The notes under the pieces were generated by a model that ran no database searches, was not told the DNA's origin, and saw only the letters and a program-made list of their open reading frames with translations. The position numbers and the translations under genes are program-made. From Bdellovibrio sp. ZAP7 (lineage in GTDB: Bacteria > Bdellovibrionota > Bdellovibrionia > Bdellovibrionales > Bdellovibrionaceae): DNA of 64,000 nucleotides. Below, one piece after another: positions 54,931 to 61,989 of this stretch (its first letter is position 1; the number at the start of each line of letters is the position of its first letter). Location: the NCBI RefSeq assembly GCF_006874645.1, contig NZ_CP030082.1, positions 558,001 through 622,000 of the forward strand, read 5' to 3'.

Positions 54931-55401
54931 CTATTGTAATTCGTTTTCGCAGTATTGTTGGGCTCGGTCGGAGTTGGCTGGGTAGCTCATGGATTTGCCT
55001 AGGGCTAGGCATTGTTTTTTGCTGATGGTTTTGTTGAATTCGCGGATGCAGTGCCATTTGGTTTCGTCGCCGCTGTCGGCGTATTCCATGTTTTTGGCTA
55101 TTTGGGCGCACTCTTTTAGACTTACTTTTTGTAGGTCATAAAGGCAGACCATGCGGGCGTCTTCGGAGTTGTTGGAGTATTCCATGGATTTGGCTAGCGA
55201 TAGGCATTGGCTTACCGACAACTGGTTTTTCTTTTTCTTGAGGCATTTTAGACGGTAGTCGTCTCTTTGATCCATGGCTAAGCCCGAACCCTTTGAGGGT
55301 TCGCACGATGTGGCTGCGCTTACGGCGGCGCCGGCATCAATGGCGTAGATAGACATGACTGTTAGGACTGAGAAAACTATTTTCAACCAACGTGAATCCA
55401 T
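54931..55401 (-). CDS. secreted protein with three cysteine repeats, function unknown
   Basis: 156 residues from the ATG at 55401, supported by AAGGACC. A signal peptide (WLKIVFSVLTVMSIYAIDAGA) precedes three tandem units of 32-39 residues. They share S-x2-(Q/E)-C-x2-(L/I)-(A/G)-K-x-M-x-Y, then an acidic/Asn stretch and a second Cys (for example SVSQCLSLAKSMEYSNNSED). Each unit probably forms one disulfide-linked helical hairpin. It resembles no family I can name. The gene lies between two long palindromes (54658-54789 and 55516-55572), and its GC-rich flanks differ from neighbouring operons. Confidence 0.7.
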   Translation of the reverse strand: MDSRWLKIVFSVLTVMSIYAIDAGAAVSAATSCEPSKGSGLAMDQRDDYRLKCLKKKKNQLSVSQCLSLAKSMEYSNNSEDARMVCLYDLQKVSLKECAQIAKNMEYADSGDETKWHCIREFNKTISKKQCLALGKSMSYPANSDRAQQYCENELQ

Positions 55402-55515
55402 GGCGAGGTCCTTTTGCAAATTAAAAGCCTCGTTAAACTAGCTTATATTTCAGATGAGCTGCAAATCCTTGTCTAAGAATGTGACAAGCAACATTCAGCG
55501 CCGCTTTCGGGGCCG

Positions 55516-55572
55516 AAGGCGCCTGCCGGTTTTTTGCGACGACGTGAGTTGCAAAAAACCGGCAGGCGCCTT
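55516..55572. repeat. palindrome with 22-bp perfect arms
   Basis: Left arm 55516-55537 (AAGGCGCCTGCCGG then TTTTTTGC) is an exact reverse complement of 55551-55572. The loop is 13 bases (GACGACGTGAGTT), and TTTTT follows on the plus strand. It looks like a strong terminator in shape, but no gene is transcribed into it from the left. It sits in the shared upstream region of two divergent genes (55401 leftward, 55662 rightward). Confidence 0.85.
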
Positions 55573-55661
55573 TTTGGGGGGGATTAAAGGTAGGTCACTT
55601 TTTCTAAAGTGGGGGAAAAGTCTGGTTAATGCAGCGCAGGTGTTGGTAAGCCCAACGCCTT

Positions 55662-56288
55662 ATGAAAAATGTATTTATCTTCTTGTTCTCTTTGATGGTT
55701 TTCGCGCCGGCTTTTGCCTCTGATATTCTGGGTCCTAACTTCCATGAGGTTGATAAAGGAAACCTTTATCGTTCGGCTCAGTTGGATCCTTTGGAATTCA
55801 AACACTACATTAAAAAGTACAAGATCCAATCCATCATCAATTTGCGTGGCGCGGAGCCTCTTTCTTTGTGGTGGCAGCAAGAGCTGGCTGTCAGCAGAGA
55901 GTTCGGGGTCATTCACTATGATATCCCGATGACGGCAGAGGAGATTCCTCACCGTAAGAATCTTTTGAAGCTTTTGGATTTGTTGAACATGGCTCCTCGT
56001 CCAATTTTGATTCATTGCCAAGGGGGCGCGGATCGTTCGGGTGAGGCGAGTGCGCTTTATCAGATGATTTATCAAGGTAAGAGCAAGGAAGAAGCTTTGA
56101 AGCAGCTTACTTTTAAATACCACCACGTTGAGAAATTCAAACCAGCGAAACGCTATTTTATTGAAAAAGTATGGCAGGGCGAGGAGTGGGCGTTTGCTAA
56201 CTACGATCCATGTAACGCCAAGTACAAGTACTACAATAAAAAGAACGTATATTGCCGCGATTATTCTGCTGACGATTTAGAGTGGTAA
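55662..56288 (+). CDS. exported dual-specificity/tyrosine phosphatase-like protein
   Basis: 208 residues with a signal peptide (FIFLFSLMVFAPAFAS). The CX5R phosphatase loop is HCQGGADRSG with nucleophile C119 and R125. A likely general acid is in YDIPMTAEEIP, and the preceding IQSIINLRGAEP is typical of DSP-like folds. It is expected to dephosphorylate a phosphorylated protein, lipid or inositol phosphate. Export to the periplasm or beyond is notable because most family members are cytosolic. The C-terminal 40 residues are rich in Tyr, Lys and Asn (YKYYNKKNVYC). The ribosome site is weak, so translation may be low or regulated. Confidence 0.8.
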   Translation: MKNVFIFLFSLMVFAPAFASDILGPNFHEVDKGNLYRSAQLDPLEFKHYIKKYKIQSIINLRGAEPLSLWWQQELAVSREFGVIHYDIPMTAEEIPHRKNLLKLLDLLNMAPRPILIHCQGGADRSGEASALYQMIYQGKSKEEALKQLTFKYHHVEKFKPAKRYFIEKVWQGEEWAFANYDPCNAKYKYYNKKNVYCRDYSADDLEW

Positions 56289-56299
56289 TTTTTTAACAG

Positions 56300-56334
56300 G
56301 GAACCTGAACTACCAACGAATAGGTTCAGGTTCC
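56300..56334. other. 11-bp inverted repeat at the convergent end of phosphatase gene and murB
   Basis: GGAACCTGAAC (56300-56310) pairs exactly with GTTCAGGTTCC (56324-56334). It overlaps the last codons of murB. A T run lies on its left (ATTTTTTAA), so it does not follow the usual terminator order for the plus strand. A transcript-end or stability role is possible. Confidence 0.4.
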
Positions 56335-57323
56335 AGTTCGACTCCGAAGCGGGCTTTTACGTCCGCGCAGACTTGGGTCGCTGTGGTCCAAACGTCATCG
56401 GCATTTGCACCACCGTGATTGACCAATACCAGCGCCTGCTTTTCAAACATACCTACCGGGCCAATTTGTTTGCCCTTCCAGCCAGCTTGATCAATCAACC
56501 AACCCGCTGCTAATTTCACTTTGCCATCGGCATAAGGAAAGCTCACCAGAGTTGGATATTTCTGAATCAACTGATCGCGAACGGCTACAGGAACGATAGG
56601 ATTTTTAAAAAAGCTTCCAGCGTTGCCGATCACTTCGGGATCAGGGAGTTTGCTGGATCTGATTTCACAAACGACCTTAGAGACGTTGCGTGGATTTGCT
56701 TCCAAACCCTGACGTTCCAATTCTTTGCGAACGTCACCGTATTCCAAATTTAATTTATTCTGCTTAGGCAGGCGGAACGTTACTTCCCAAATTAAATACT
56801 TCCCGGCGCCTTCTTGTTTAAAGAAACTGTCGCGGTAAGAAAAACGGCATTCTGAATTACTGAAATATTTAAGCTCGCCCGTAGCCAGTTCCACACACGT
56901 TACTTCGAAAATGGAGTCTTTTACTTCCACTCCGTAAGCACCGATGTTTTGAATCGGAGAGGCGCCTACCGTGCCCGGAATCAATGATAGATTTTCCAAA
57001 CCCCAAAAACCCATGTCCAAGGTCCATCGAACAAAGTCATTCCAGATTTCTCCGGCTTGAGCTTTGACGAACCAGGCACTTTCATCTTCGTGAACTAATT
57101 CACGGCCCTTGTTGGCTAAGCGAATTGTTAGACCGCCGACTTTGGCTGGCAGAACTAAATTCGAACCGCCACCCAGGATGCGCCAGGTGATTTTTTTTAA
57201 AGGTTCGTCTTTAAGGAGTGCGTGGACATCGATAATGGAATGCAACTCTGTATAGAGCTCCGCCGTGGATTTTAAACCCAGGGTGTTTAACGTACTGAGA
57301 TCATGTTGTGCGTGAAGTTGCAT
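56310..57323 (-). CDS. murB: UDP-N-acetylenolpyruvoylglucosamine reductase MurB
   Basis: 337 residues, type I MurB length. The FAD-binding part has RILGGGSNLVL, NLSLIPGTVGASPIQNIGAYGVE and FSYRDSFFK. The C-terminal substrate part has VIGNAGSFFKNPIV, containing the catalytic Ser, and AAGWLIDQAGWKGKQIG. It reduces the enolpyruvyl group using NADPH to give UDP-MurNAc, a cytoplasmic step of peptidoglycan synthesis. It is 14 bases downstream of a PilZ gene, an unusual operon partner. Confidence 0.95.
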   Translation of the reverse strand: MQLHAQHDLSTLNTLGLKSTAELYTELHSIIDVHALLKDEPLKKITWRILGGGSNLVLPAKVGGLTIRLANKGRELVHEDESAWFVKAQAGEIWNDFVRWTLDMGFWGLENLSLIPGTVGASPIQNIGAYGVEVKDSIFEVTCVELATGELKYFSNSECRFSYRDSFFKQEGAGKYLIWEVTFRLPKQNKLNLEYGDVRKELERQGLEANPRNVSKVVCEIRSSKLPDPEVIGNAGSFFKNPIVPVAVRDQLIQKYPTLVSFPYADGKVKLAAGWLIDQAGWKGKQIGPVGMFEKQALVLVNHGGANADDVWTTATQVCADVKARFGVELEPEPIRW

Positions 57324-57337
57324 TGACGGAAACTATA

Positions 57338-57640
57338 TTAAAAAACGCCAGCCTTGGCCATCATTCTTTCCAGGATGTCGTCTTTGTGAATGAAACATAT
57401 GCCAAGTCCCAAACCTTTGCTCCAAACGACTTCTGCCGCGACATTATAAACGCGTTTTAATGATTCTAACTCAACAGTAAGGTTTAGCAGGTCGCCTTTC
57501 TGCGGAACATAATCACCGGTTTTAACTTCGAGATAAGCTCCCGTAGCCGACAGGTTTCGCATCTGCGCACCGGATTTACCGATGTGACCGTAAACCTCAA
57601 GCTTGGCTTGTTCTTTCGTTTGAAAGCGTTTGGAGCTCAT
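57338..57640 (-). CDS. PilZ-domain protein
   Basis: 100 residues, a single PilZ domain. NLSATGAYLEV matches the (D/N)xSxxG motif, followed by KGDLLNLTVEL and VVWSKGLGLGICFI strands. The N-terminal RxxxR motif for c-di-GMP is degenerate (RFQTKEQAKLEV), so nucleotide binding is doubtful. AGGTGG precedes the ATG. The operon with murB suggests a link between second-messenger signalling and wall synthesis, though this could be chance. Confidence 0.82.
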   Translation of the reverse strand: MSSKRFQTKEQAKLEVYGHIGKSGAQMRNLSATGAYLEVKTGDYVPQKGDLLNLTVELESLKRVYNVAAEVVWSKGLGLGICFIHKDDILERMMAKAGVF

Positions 57641-57729
57641 TCATCCACCTCGAAAAGACTGGGACCTGCGAAGCAGGAGTGCCTACTACTATTCTCGGAT
57701 GCTTTGAAGATTTCTCTAAGGGAAAAAGC

Positions 57730-57754
57730 TTGCAATCTCATTATGAGATTACAA
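57730..57754. promoter_or_regulatory. 25-bp palindrome between folA and the PilZ gene
   Basis: AATCTCAT-T-ATGAGATT with outer TTG/CAA forms a near-perfect palindrome directly after folA and about 90 bases before the PilZ start. On the minus strand it is followed by GCTTTTT. It could therefore be the thyA-folA terminator or an operator for the PilZ-murB operon. Confidence 0.5.
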
Positions 57755-57762
57755 ACTGGTCC

Positions 57763-58278
57763 CTACTTTTTCAGGTACGTAAGAAACGAAAAAGGAATAG
57801 GCAATTCCACGTCTCGACGTTCAGTGAGATTGAAAAGATTTTGGTCAATTTCTGGATAATAAGTATCTCCCGGAAACTCGCGGTGGATCAGGGTTAGATA
57901 GACTTTATCCGTAAGATTTTTAGCAAATGCTTGTTTGTAGATTTCACCACCACCGATGATGAAAACTTCATCGCCCCATTGTGCTGTCAGAGGACGCGCG
58001 TGAGCGACCGCCTCTTCAAGGCTCGATACAAAAACCACCGGGCTTTTTTCAGTGGACTGAAATGACTGTTTGGAGGGATCGCGAGTCACCACAATGTGGT
58101 AGCGATTCGGCAACGCTTTGCCATTGAAAGAATCAAAGGTCTTGCGACCCATGATCATAATGTGACCCTTCGTAGTGTCTCTGAAAAACTTCATATCCTC
58201 GGGCAGATCCCATGGGAGTCCACCTTGAGTTCCAATCACGCGATTTTCAGAGCAAGCAACGATATGGGTTAAAATCAT
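57763..58278 (-). CDS. folA: dihydrofolate reductase
   Basis: 171 residues. DHFR motifs: [20 protein letters not shown] (with the Trp and the acidic residue of the active site), [20 protein letters not shown] and [14 protein letters not shown]. It regenerates tetrahydrofolate with NADPH. The ATG overlaps the thyA stop by 4 bases, the classical thyA-folA pair in which folA recycles the dihydrofolate made by thyA. Confidence 0.96.
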   Translation of the reverse strand: MILTHIVACSENRVIGTQGGLPWDLPEDMKFFRDTTKGHIMIMGRKTFDSFNGKALPNRYHIVVTRDPSKQSFQSTEKSPVVFVSSLEEAVAHARPLTAQWGDEVFIIGGGEIYKQAFAKNLTDKVYLTLIHREFPGDTYYPEIDQNLFNLTERRDVELPIPFSFLTYLKK

Positions 58279-59069
58279 ACTGCCACCGGGGCTTTGATTG
58301 CAGGGTGCGGATCGTAACCAACGATTTCGATATCTTCGTATTTGAAATCGAAAAGATTTTTTACGTCAGGATTAAGTTTCAATTGTGGCAAAGGTCTTTC
58401 TTCGCGGGACAGTTGCAATTGAACTTGTTCCAAGTGGTTGGAATAAATATGCGCATCACCAAGGGTGTGAACAAAGTCGCCCACTTGCAAATTGCAAACT
58501 TGTGCAATCATATGCACCAGCAAAGCGTAGCTTGCGATATTGAATGGGACGCCTAAGAAAATGTCGGCACTTCGTTGGTAAAGCTGACAAGAAAGTTTTC
58601 CGTTCGCCACGTAAAATTGGAAGAACGCATGACACGGTGGCAAGGCCATTTTTTCAACATCACCAGGATTGAAAGCGATCACCAACAGGCGGCGAGAGTC
58701 AGGATTCTTTTTGATTTGCTCAACCACGTTCGTGATCTGATCGATTGTACGACCATCAGCAGTTTCCCAAGATCTCCATTGCTTGCCATACACCGGACCC
58801 AAGTTGCCATTTTCATCAGCCCACTCGTCCCAGATTGTTACTTTATTGTCTTTTAGATATTGAATGTTTGTTTCACCTTTTAGGAACCACAAAAGCTCGT
58901 GAAAGATCGAACGTGTATGCAGCTTTTTTGTCGTCAAAAGAGGAAAGCCTTTTTGCAAATCGAAGCGCATCTGATAACCGAATGTCGAAATCGTACCTGT
59001 ACCGGTACGGTCTTCTTTCTTGGTTCCGTTCTCTAAAACGAATTTCATTAAATCATGATACTGCTTCAT
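58275..59069 (-). CDS. thyA: thymidylate synthase
   Basis: 264 residues, the same length as the E. coli enzyme. The active-site Cys is C146 in [47 protein letters not shown] and the C-terminal AIKAPVAV are all standard. It converts dUMP to dTMP with methylenetetrahydrofolate. First gene of the leftward thyA-folA unit. Confidence 0.97.
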   Translation of the reverse strand: MKQYHDLMKFVLENGTKKEDRTGTGTISTFGYQMRFDLQKGFPLLTTKKLHTRSIFHELLWFLKGETNIQYLKDNKVTIWDEWADENGNLGPVYGKQWRSWETADGRTIDQITNVVEQIKKNPDSRRLLVIAFNPGDVEKMALPPCHAFFQFYVANGKLSCQLYQRSADIFLGVPFNIASYALLVHMIAQVCNLQVGDFVHTLGDAHIYSNHLEQVQLQLSREERPLPQLKLNPDVKNLFDFKYEDIEIVGYDPHPAIKAPVAV

Positions 59070-59467
59070 AGGTGCTCCGATCGATCCGGCAGGTGAAAAA
59101 GGCCCAACTGCTGCGTTGTCGGGGCATCTCCTCGCTTCAGCGTACCTAGAGTACGCCTGGCTGCGGGGATGTCCCTCCGCCTTGCATTTGGGTCTTTTTG
59201 ATCTGCCTCTGCAAGGTTGTTTTCAGTTTAAAGTGCTGGGGTTTTTTGTCTAGCGGTGCACATCGCAGCAACGGATAATGTTGGCAATGACTACAGGCAT
59301 AACATGAGTAAGGTGTCCTTTTGTTTCGTGGAACGAAGGCGCTGGAACAGCCGTGGAGGGGCCATTGCCTATGTTTTTTACAGGTGAGCAGTTCCCAGCA
59401 CGAAGGATTTGCAGTTCAGCGAGGGCACGGGAGTTGTAAAGGATATCGCAGGTGAAGGAGAACCCCG
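59070..59467. other. gene-free stretch with a dispersed palindrome
   Basis: No convincing gene in 398 bases; the best frame is only about 27 codons. The left part holds the palindrome at 59095-59200. The rest carries the leader of the gene at 59468, ending in AAGGAGA before its ATG. I see no confident promoter. Confidence 0.5.
59095..59200. repeat. nested intergenic palindrome, copy 2 of the GCTGCGTTG...CGCCTTG family
   Basis: GCTGCGTTG (59110-59118), core GCGTAC (59140-59145) / GTACGC (59151-59156), and CGCCTTGC (59178-59185) match the order found at 17338-17392. Outer arms AAAAAGGCCCAAC and TTTGGGTCTTTTT add an A-run/T-run pair, as in a bidirectional terminator. Confidence 0.75.
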
Positions 59468-60181
59468 ATGTCTCGCTATCATGAACCCCTGGTATATACG
59501 ATAACGATTGCCTTCGTGGCAGGCATTATCTTGATTGCGGAAAAGACCAAAGGTCCCGCGACGGGTCCCGTGGCAATTGCCGCGAAAGTCGAAGCCGTGC
59601 AATTCTCTCAATCAAAAACTTCATCTCTTTTAAAACCACACGCCGCTAAAAAAGGCGCTGTAGGTTTTGATCCTGCCTTAGTTTTATTAGATCAGGAAGT
59701 TGAAGGCCTTTACAAAGGTCGTCGCGATTGGAAACAACGCGAGCCTGTTGTTCGTGCGCAAATGGAAAATCTGTCTATGGCGGAGTTGACAACATTGGCA
59801 GCAAAAGCTGTTGATACATCTGCAAACATGAGCGAGCGCCAAATGAGTGTGTATCTTTTAAGTCTTGCGGGGCTTCGTGCTCACAATGCTTTGTTTGATA
59901 TCGTCAAAACGCCATTCTCTGCTCCCAAAGCGGCCGCCGCAAAAATGAAGTTCTCTCAAGATGAAATGTCTTTGCGAGTAAGAGCTCTTCAAGCTCTGGA
60001 TCAAATGGCATTCCTAAATCCGGCACAGCTTCAAAAAACGATGAAGATCGTGATGAAGTCGCCGGCAAGTCCTCAGCTTAAAAACTACGCGCAAATCAGC
60101 TTGAACGGGATCACTCACGGTCAACCCGGAAAACTGTCACACTGGCTGAATCAAACAGTCGCATCTGCTGGAGATCAATAA
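59468..60181 (+). CDS. membrane-anchored helical (HEAT-like) protein, function unknown
   Basis: 237 residues. An N-terminal membrane anchor (LVYTITIAFVAGIILIAE) is followed by a polar linker (about 25-70) and then an all-helical domain with HEAT-like phasing (AELTTLAAKAVDTSANMSERQ, SLRVRALQALDQM, LKNYAQISLNGI). Layout resembles the protein at 18309, though clear sequence identity is not visible. TAATG couples its stop to the 44-codon ORF at 60181. Strong AAGGAGA upstream. Confidence 0.7.
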   Translation: MSRYHEPLVYTITIAFVAGIILIAEKTKGPATGPVAIAAKVEAVQFSQSKTSSLLKPHAAKKGAVGFDPALVLLDQEVEGLYKGRRDWKQREPVVRAQMENLSMAELTTLAAKAVDTSANMSERQMSVYLLSLAGLRAHNALFDIVKTPFSAPKAAAAKMKFSQDEMSLRVRALQALDQMAFLNPAQLQKTMKIVMKSPASPQLKNYAQISLNGITHGQPGKLSHWLNQTVASAGDQ

Positions 60182-60315
60182 TGAAAGTGAAAATTGCTTA
60201 TACTCTTTTTGTTTTGATGTGTTTAGGAATGGGATATTTTCACGGAAAATCCTCTGCCATTGTTGACAACCAATTGAGAGACCAAGTACAACACACAGTA
60301 TCTGTTAGGGAGTAG
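60181..60315 (+). CDS. 44-residue membrane/secreted small protein
   Basis: ATG overlaps the previous stop (TAATG). The product begins with a hydrophobic segment (MKVKIAYTLFVLMCLGMGYF) and ends QVQHTVSVRE. It could be a single-pass membrane peptide. It is notable because its stop codon TAG is the last three bases of GGGAGTAG, the conserved 5' strand of the riboswitch that follows. Translation may therefore affect the RNA. Coding status is not certain, but the coupling and the hydrophobic start are in favour. Confidence 0.55.
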   Translation: MKVKIAYTLFVLMCLGMGYFHGKSSAIVDNQLRDQVQHTVSVRE

Positions 60316-60453
60316 TTGGTTTGTTTTAGTTCTAAACTAAGGCAAAGGCTTAAGCCGACATACTGAGATCTGATCCTGAATTAAGGCAGACTCCGGTTTA
60401 AGCGCAAAGATCAGAACTGCTTCGGCAACGCCGAAGTGCTAAGGATCTAAGTT
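60304..60453 (+). ncRNA. yybP-ykoY manganese riboswitch aptamer (proposed)
   Basis: GGGAGTAG at 60308-60315 matches the conserved 5' strand GGGGAGUAG. A hairpin TTAGTT-CTA-AACTAA follows. GCTTAAGCC (60348-60356) then pairs with GGTTTAAGC (60395-60403) with one wobble, leaving internal-loop bases GACATAC on one side and CC before the right strand. A GAG/CTC plus CTG/CAG helix lies inside. A CTTCGGC-AAC-GCCGAAG hairpin (60420-60436) and TGCTAAGG follow, and the strand then re-joins the base helix. This is the order seen in known Mn2+ aptamers. The downstream gene is a UPF0016/TMEM165 cation exporter, a known target. The fold was done by eye. Confidence 0.68.
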
Positions 60454-60456
60454 AAC

Positions 60457-60525
60457 GAGACTGACACGAGTGCTACTGCATTCCGAAATTTATCGGAGCA
60501 GCAACACCGTGTGGTCTCGTTTTTT
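60457..60525 (+). terminator. riboswitch-associated intrinsic terminator
   Basis: GAGAC-tg-ACACG pairs with CGTGT-gg-TCTC, with an inner CCGA/TCGG hairpin between, and TTTTTT at 60520-60525. It lies between the proposed Mn2+ aptamer and the exporter gene, so metal binding probably switches between this terminator and an antiterminator using TCTAAGTTAACGAG (60445-60458). Confidence 0.72.
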
Positions 60526-60563
60526 CGTTTAACGAGCCACCGGTTTTAAAACTGGAGGGCTTC

Positions 60564-61115
60564 ATGGAAGCAATCATCAATTCATTCTTGTTAGTGGCCG
60601 CAACCGAGATGGGTGACAAAACCCAATTGCTCGCATTAGTCCTTGCAATGCGCTTTAAAAAGCCGTGGACGATCATGGCGGGGATTTTGGTGGCGACCAT
60701 AGCCAACCACTTATTCGCAGCCTGGGCGGGCGAGGCGATCGCTTCTTTTGTTTCTCCTGAAATTTTGAAGTGGATCCTGGCGATTACATTTTTTGGTTTT
60801 GCGATTTGGATTTTAATTCCAGATAAGGACGACAGCGACGAAAATAAAATGCGCGCGAATCCTTTTCTCACAACTTTGATTCTCTTTTTCGTTGCAGAGG
60901 TCGGCGACAAAACGCAATTGTCCACAGTGGCTCTGGCAGCAAAGTATCAAAACATTTGGTTGGTTACGTTCGGAACAACATTGGGAATGTTGTTCTCTGA
61001 CGGTTTGGCAGTTTTTTTTGGAGAGAAGTTACTCCGTAAAATCTCTATGAAGTGGGTTCATATTGTGTCGGCATTGATCTACGTCGCCTTCGGTGTCGGG
61101 ATTCTTCTAAGCTAA
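60564..61115 (+). CDS. UPF0016/TMEM165/GDT1-family manganese (cation) exporter
   Basis: 183 residues with six hydrophobic segments in two halves. The family signature appears twice: EMGDKTQLLALVLAMRF near 12-28 and EVGDKTQLSTVALAAKY near 112-128. The acidic residues of E-x-G-D-K-(T/S) bind the metal. Bacterial members export Mn2+ and are commonly controlled by yybP-ykoY riboswitches. GGAGGG precedes the ATG. The aptamer and terminator upstream fit induction by excess manganese. Confidence 0.9.
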   Translation: MEAIINSFLLVAATEMGDKTQLLALVLAMRFKKPWTIMAGILVATIANHLFAAWAGEAIASFVSPEILKWILAITFFGFAIWILIPDKDDSDENKMRANPFLTTLILFFVAEVGDKTQLSTVALAAKYQNIWLVTFGTTLGMLFSDGLAVFFGEKLLRKISMKWVHIVSALIYVAFGVGILLS

Positions 61116-61128
61116 CTATGCTGGATTC

Positions 61129-61175
61129 TAATCTCCTTGTTTACAACGCCTAAGGGCTAGAAAATAAGGAGATTA
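61129..61175. other. hairpin downstream of the exporter gene
   Basis: TAATCTCCTT (61129-61138) pairs exactly with AAGGAGATTA (61166-61175), loop 27 bases. No T run follows. The rest of the gap to 61362 is AT-rich, with TAGTTCATT repeated at 61253 and 61302. It may contain the promoter and 5' leader of the RRM gene; I cannot assign boxes. Confidence 0.4.
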
Positions 61176-61362
61176 TTACAGCTCACATCGGTGGTGATCG
61201 ATCTGACACAAATAAATGGCGCAATTCGGTTTATTACAGAGTCGGCGGTATCTAGTTCATTTTATATGTGGTCTACTGAACCTACTATTTCGTCGTTCTC
61301 TTAGTTCATTAGATTCCCTTTTGTCCTTTCTGAATGGCCCCTAGCTTTATAAGGAGGCAAAA

Positions 61363-61698
61363 ATGGGAAAAAAAATATACGTAGGAAATCTAGGTTTTAA
61401 TGTGGATTCCGATCAATTGGCGAGCACATTCGCTGCGTTTGGTACGGTTGAATCTGCAAACATCATCACGGATCGTGACACAGGTCGCAGCAAAGGTTTC
61501 GCATTTGTTGAAATGTCCACGGACTCTGAAGCAACTGCTGCTATCGAAAAATTGAATGGTATGGATCTTTCTGGTCGTGCCATGAATATTTCTGAAGCAA
61601 AACCTCAAGCTCCTCGCACTGGCGGTGGTGGCGGTGGTTTCCGCGGTGGCGGCAACTCTCGCGGTGGTTTCGGTTCTGGTTCTCGTCGTTCATACTAA
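61363..61698 (+). CDS. RRM RNA-binding protein with glycine-rich tail
   Basis: 111 residues. One RRM: RNP2 IYVGNLGF at 4-11, RNP1 SKGFAFVEM near 45-53, then a Gly/Arg/Ser-rich tail (GGGGGGFRGGGNSRGGFGSG). This is the layout of bacterial and cyanobacterial Rbp proteins, often cold-induced, that bind single-stranded RNA. A near-perfect AAGGAGG precedes the ATG and an intrinsic terminator follows, so strong expression is expected. Its downstream neighbours are IF-1 and a zinc-ribbon protein, pointing to a translation or cold-adaptation theme. Confidence 0.92.
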   Translation: MGKKIYVGNLGFNVDSDQLASTFAAFGTVESANIITDRDTGRSKGFAFVEMSTDSEATAAIEKLNGMDLSGRAMNISEAKPQAPRTGGGGGGFRGGGNSRGGFGSGSRRSY

Positions 61699-61716
61699 TT
61701 GTTAGTTGTTGTTACT

Positions 61717-61755
61717 GCAGACCTATCCCGCGGGGGTGGGTCTGCGTTTTTTTTT
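61717..61755 (+). terminator. intrinsic terminator between RRM gene and infA
   Basis: GCAGACC (61717-61723) pairs with GGTCTGC (61739-61745), with nine T residues following. It may attenuate rather than fully stop, because infA begins only 13 bases after the T run. Confidence 0.85.
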
Positions 61756-61767
61756 AAAGGGGTATCA

Positions 61768-61989
61768 ATGGCTAAAGATGATTTGTTAATGATCGAAGGT
61801 AAGGTATCCGATCTTAAGGGTGGCGGCGTTTACTTCATCACTTTGGAAAATGGGATTGATATCAAAGCTAAGCTTTGTGGAAAAATGAAAAGATTTAATA
61901 TTAAAGTCGTCGTGGGTGACCGCGTGACTGTCAGTGTATCTCCCTATGATCCAACTCATGGATTAATCACCCACAGATTCAGAGTTTAA
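61768..61989 (+). CDS. infA: translation initiation factor IF-1
   Basis: 73 residues from the ATG at 61768 (AAAGGGG upstream); the longer frame would run through the terminator. An S1-like OB-fold with the IF-1 pattern: EGKVSDLKGGGVYFITLENG, AKLCGKMKRFNIKVVVGDRVTV and SPYDPTHGLITHRFRV. It occupies the ribosomal A site during initiation. It lies outside any ribosomal-protein operon. It may be a second IF-1 for special conditions, or the sole copy; this window cannot tell. Confidence 0.88.
   Translation: MAKDDLLMIEGKVSDLKGGGVYFITLENGIDIKAKLCGKMKRFNIKVVVGDRVTVSVSPYDPTHGLITHRFRV

Noticed and set aside
54809..55111. 100-codon frame overlapping the cysteine-repeat gene
   Set aside because: Proline/arginine-rich shadow without start signal; the repeat-bearing frame is clearly coding.
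59281..59467. Short gene upstream of 59468
   Set aside because: The best frame is about 27 codons with no ribosome site.
60304..60453. c-di-GMP (GEMM) riboswitch, as known in Bdellovibrio
   Set aside because: No GGGA-x-CAAAGCCA-type core is present. The GGGAGTAG element and the downstream exporter fit the manganese class better.
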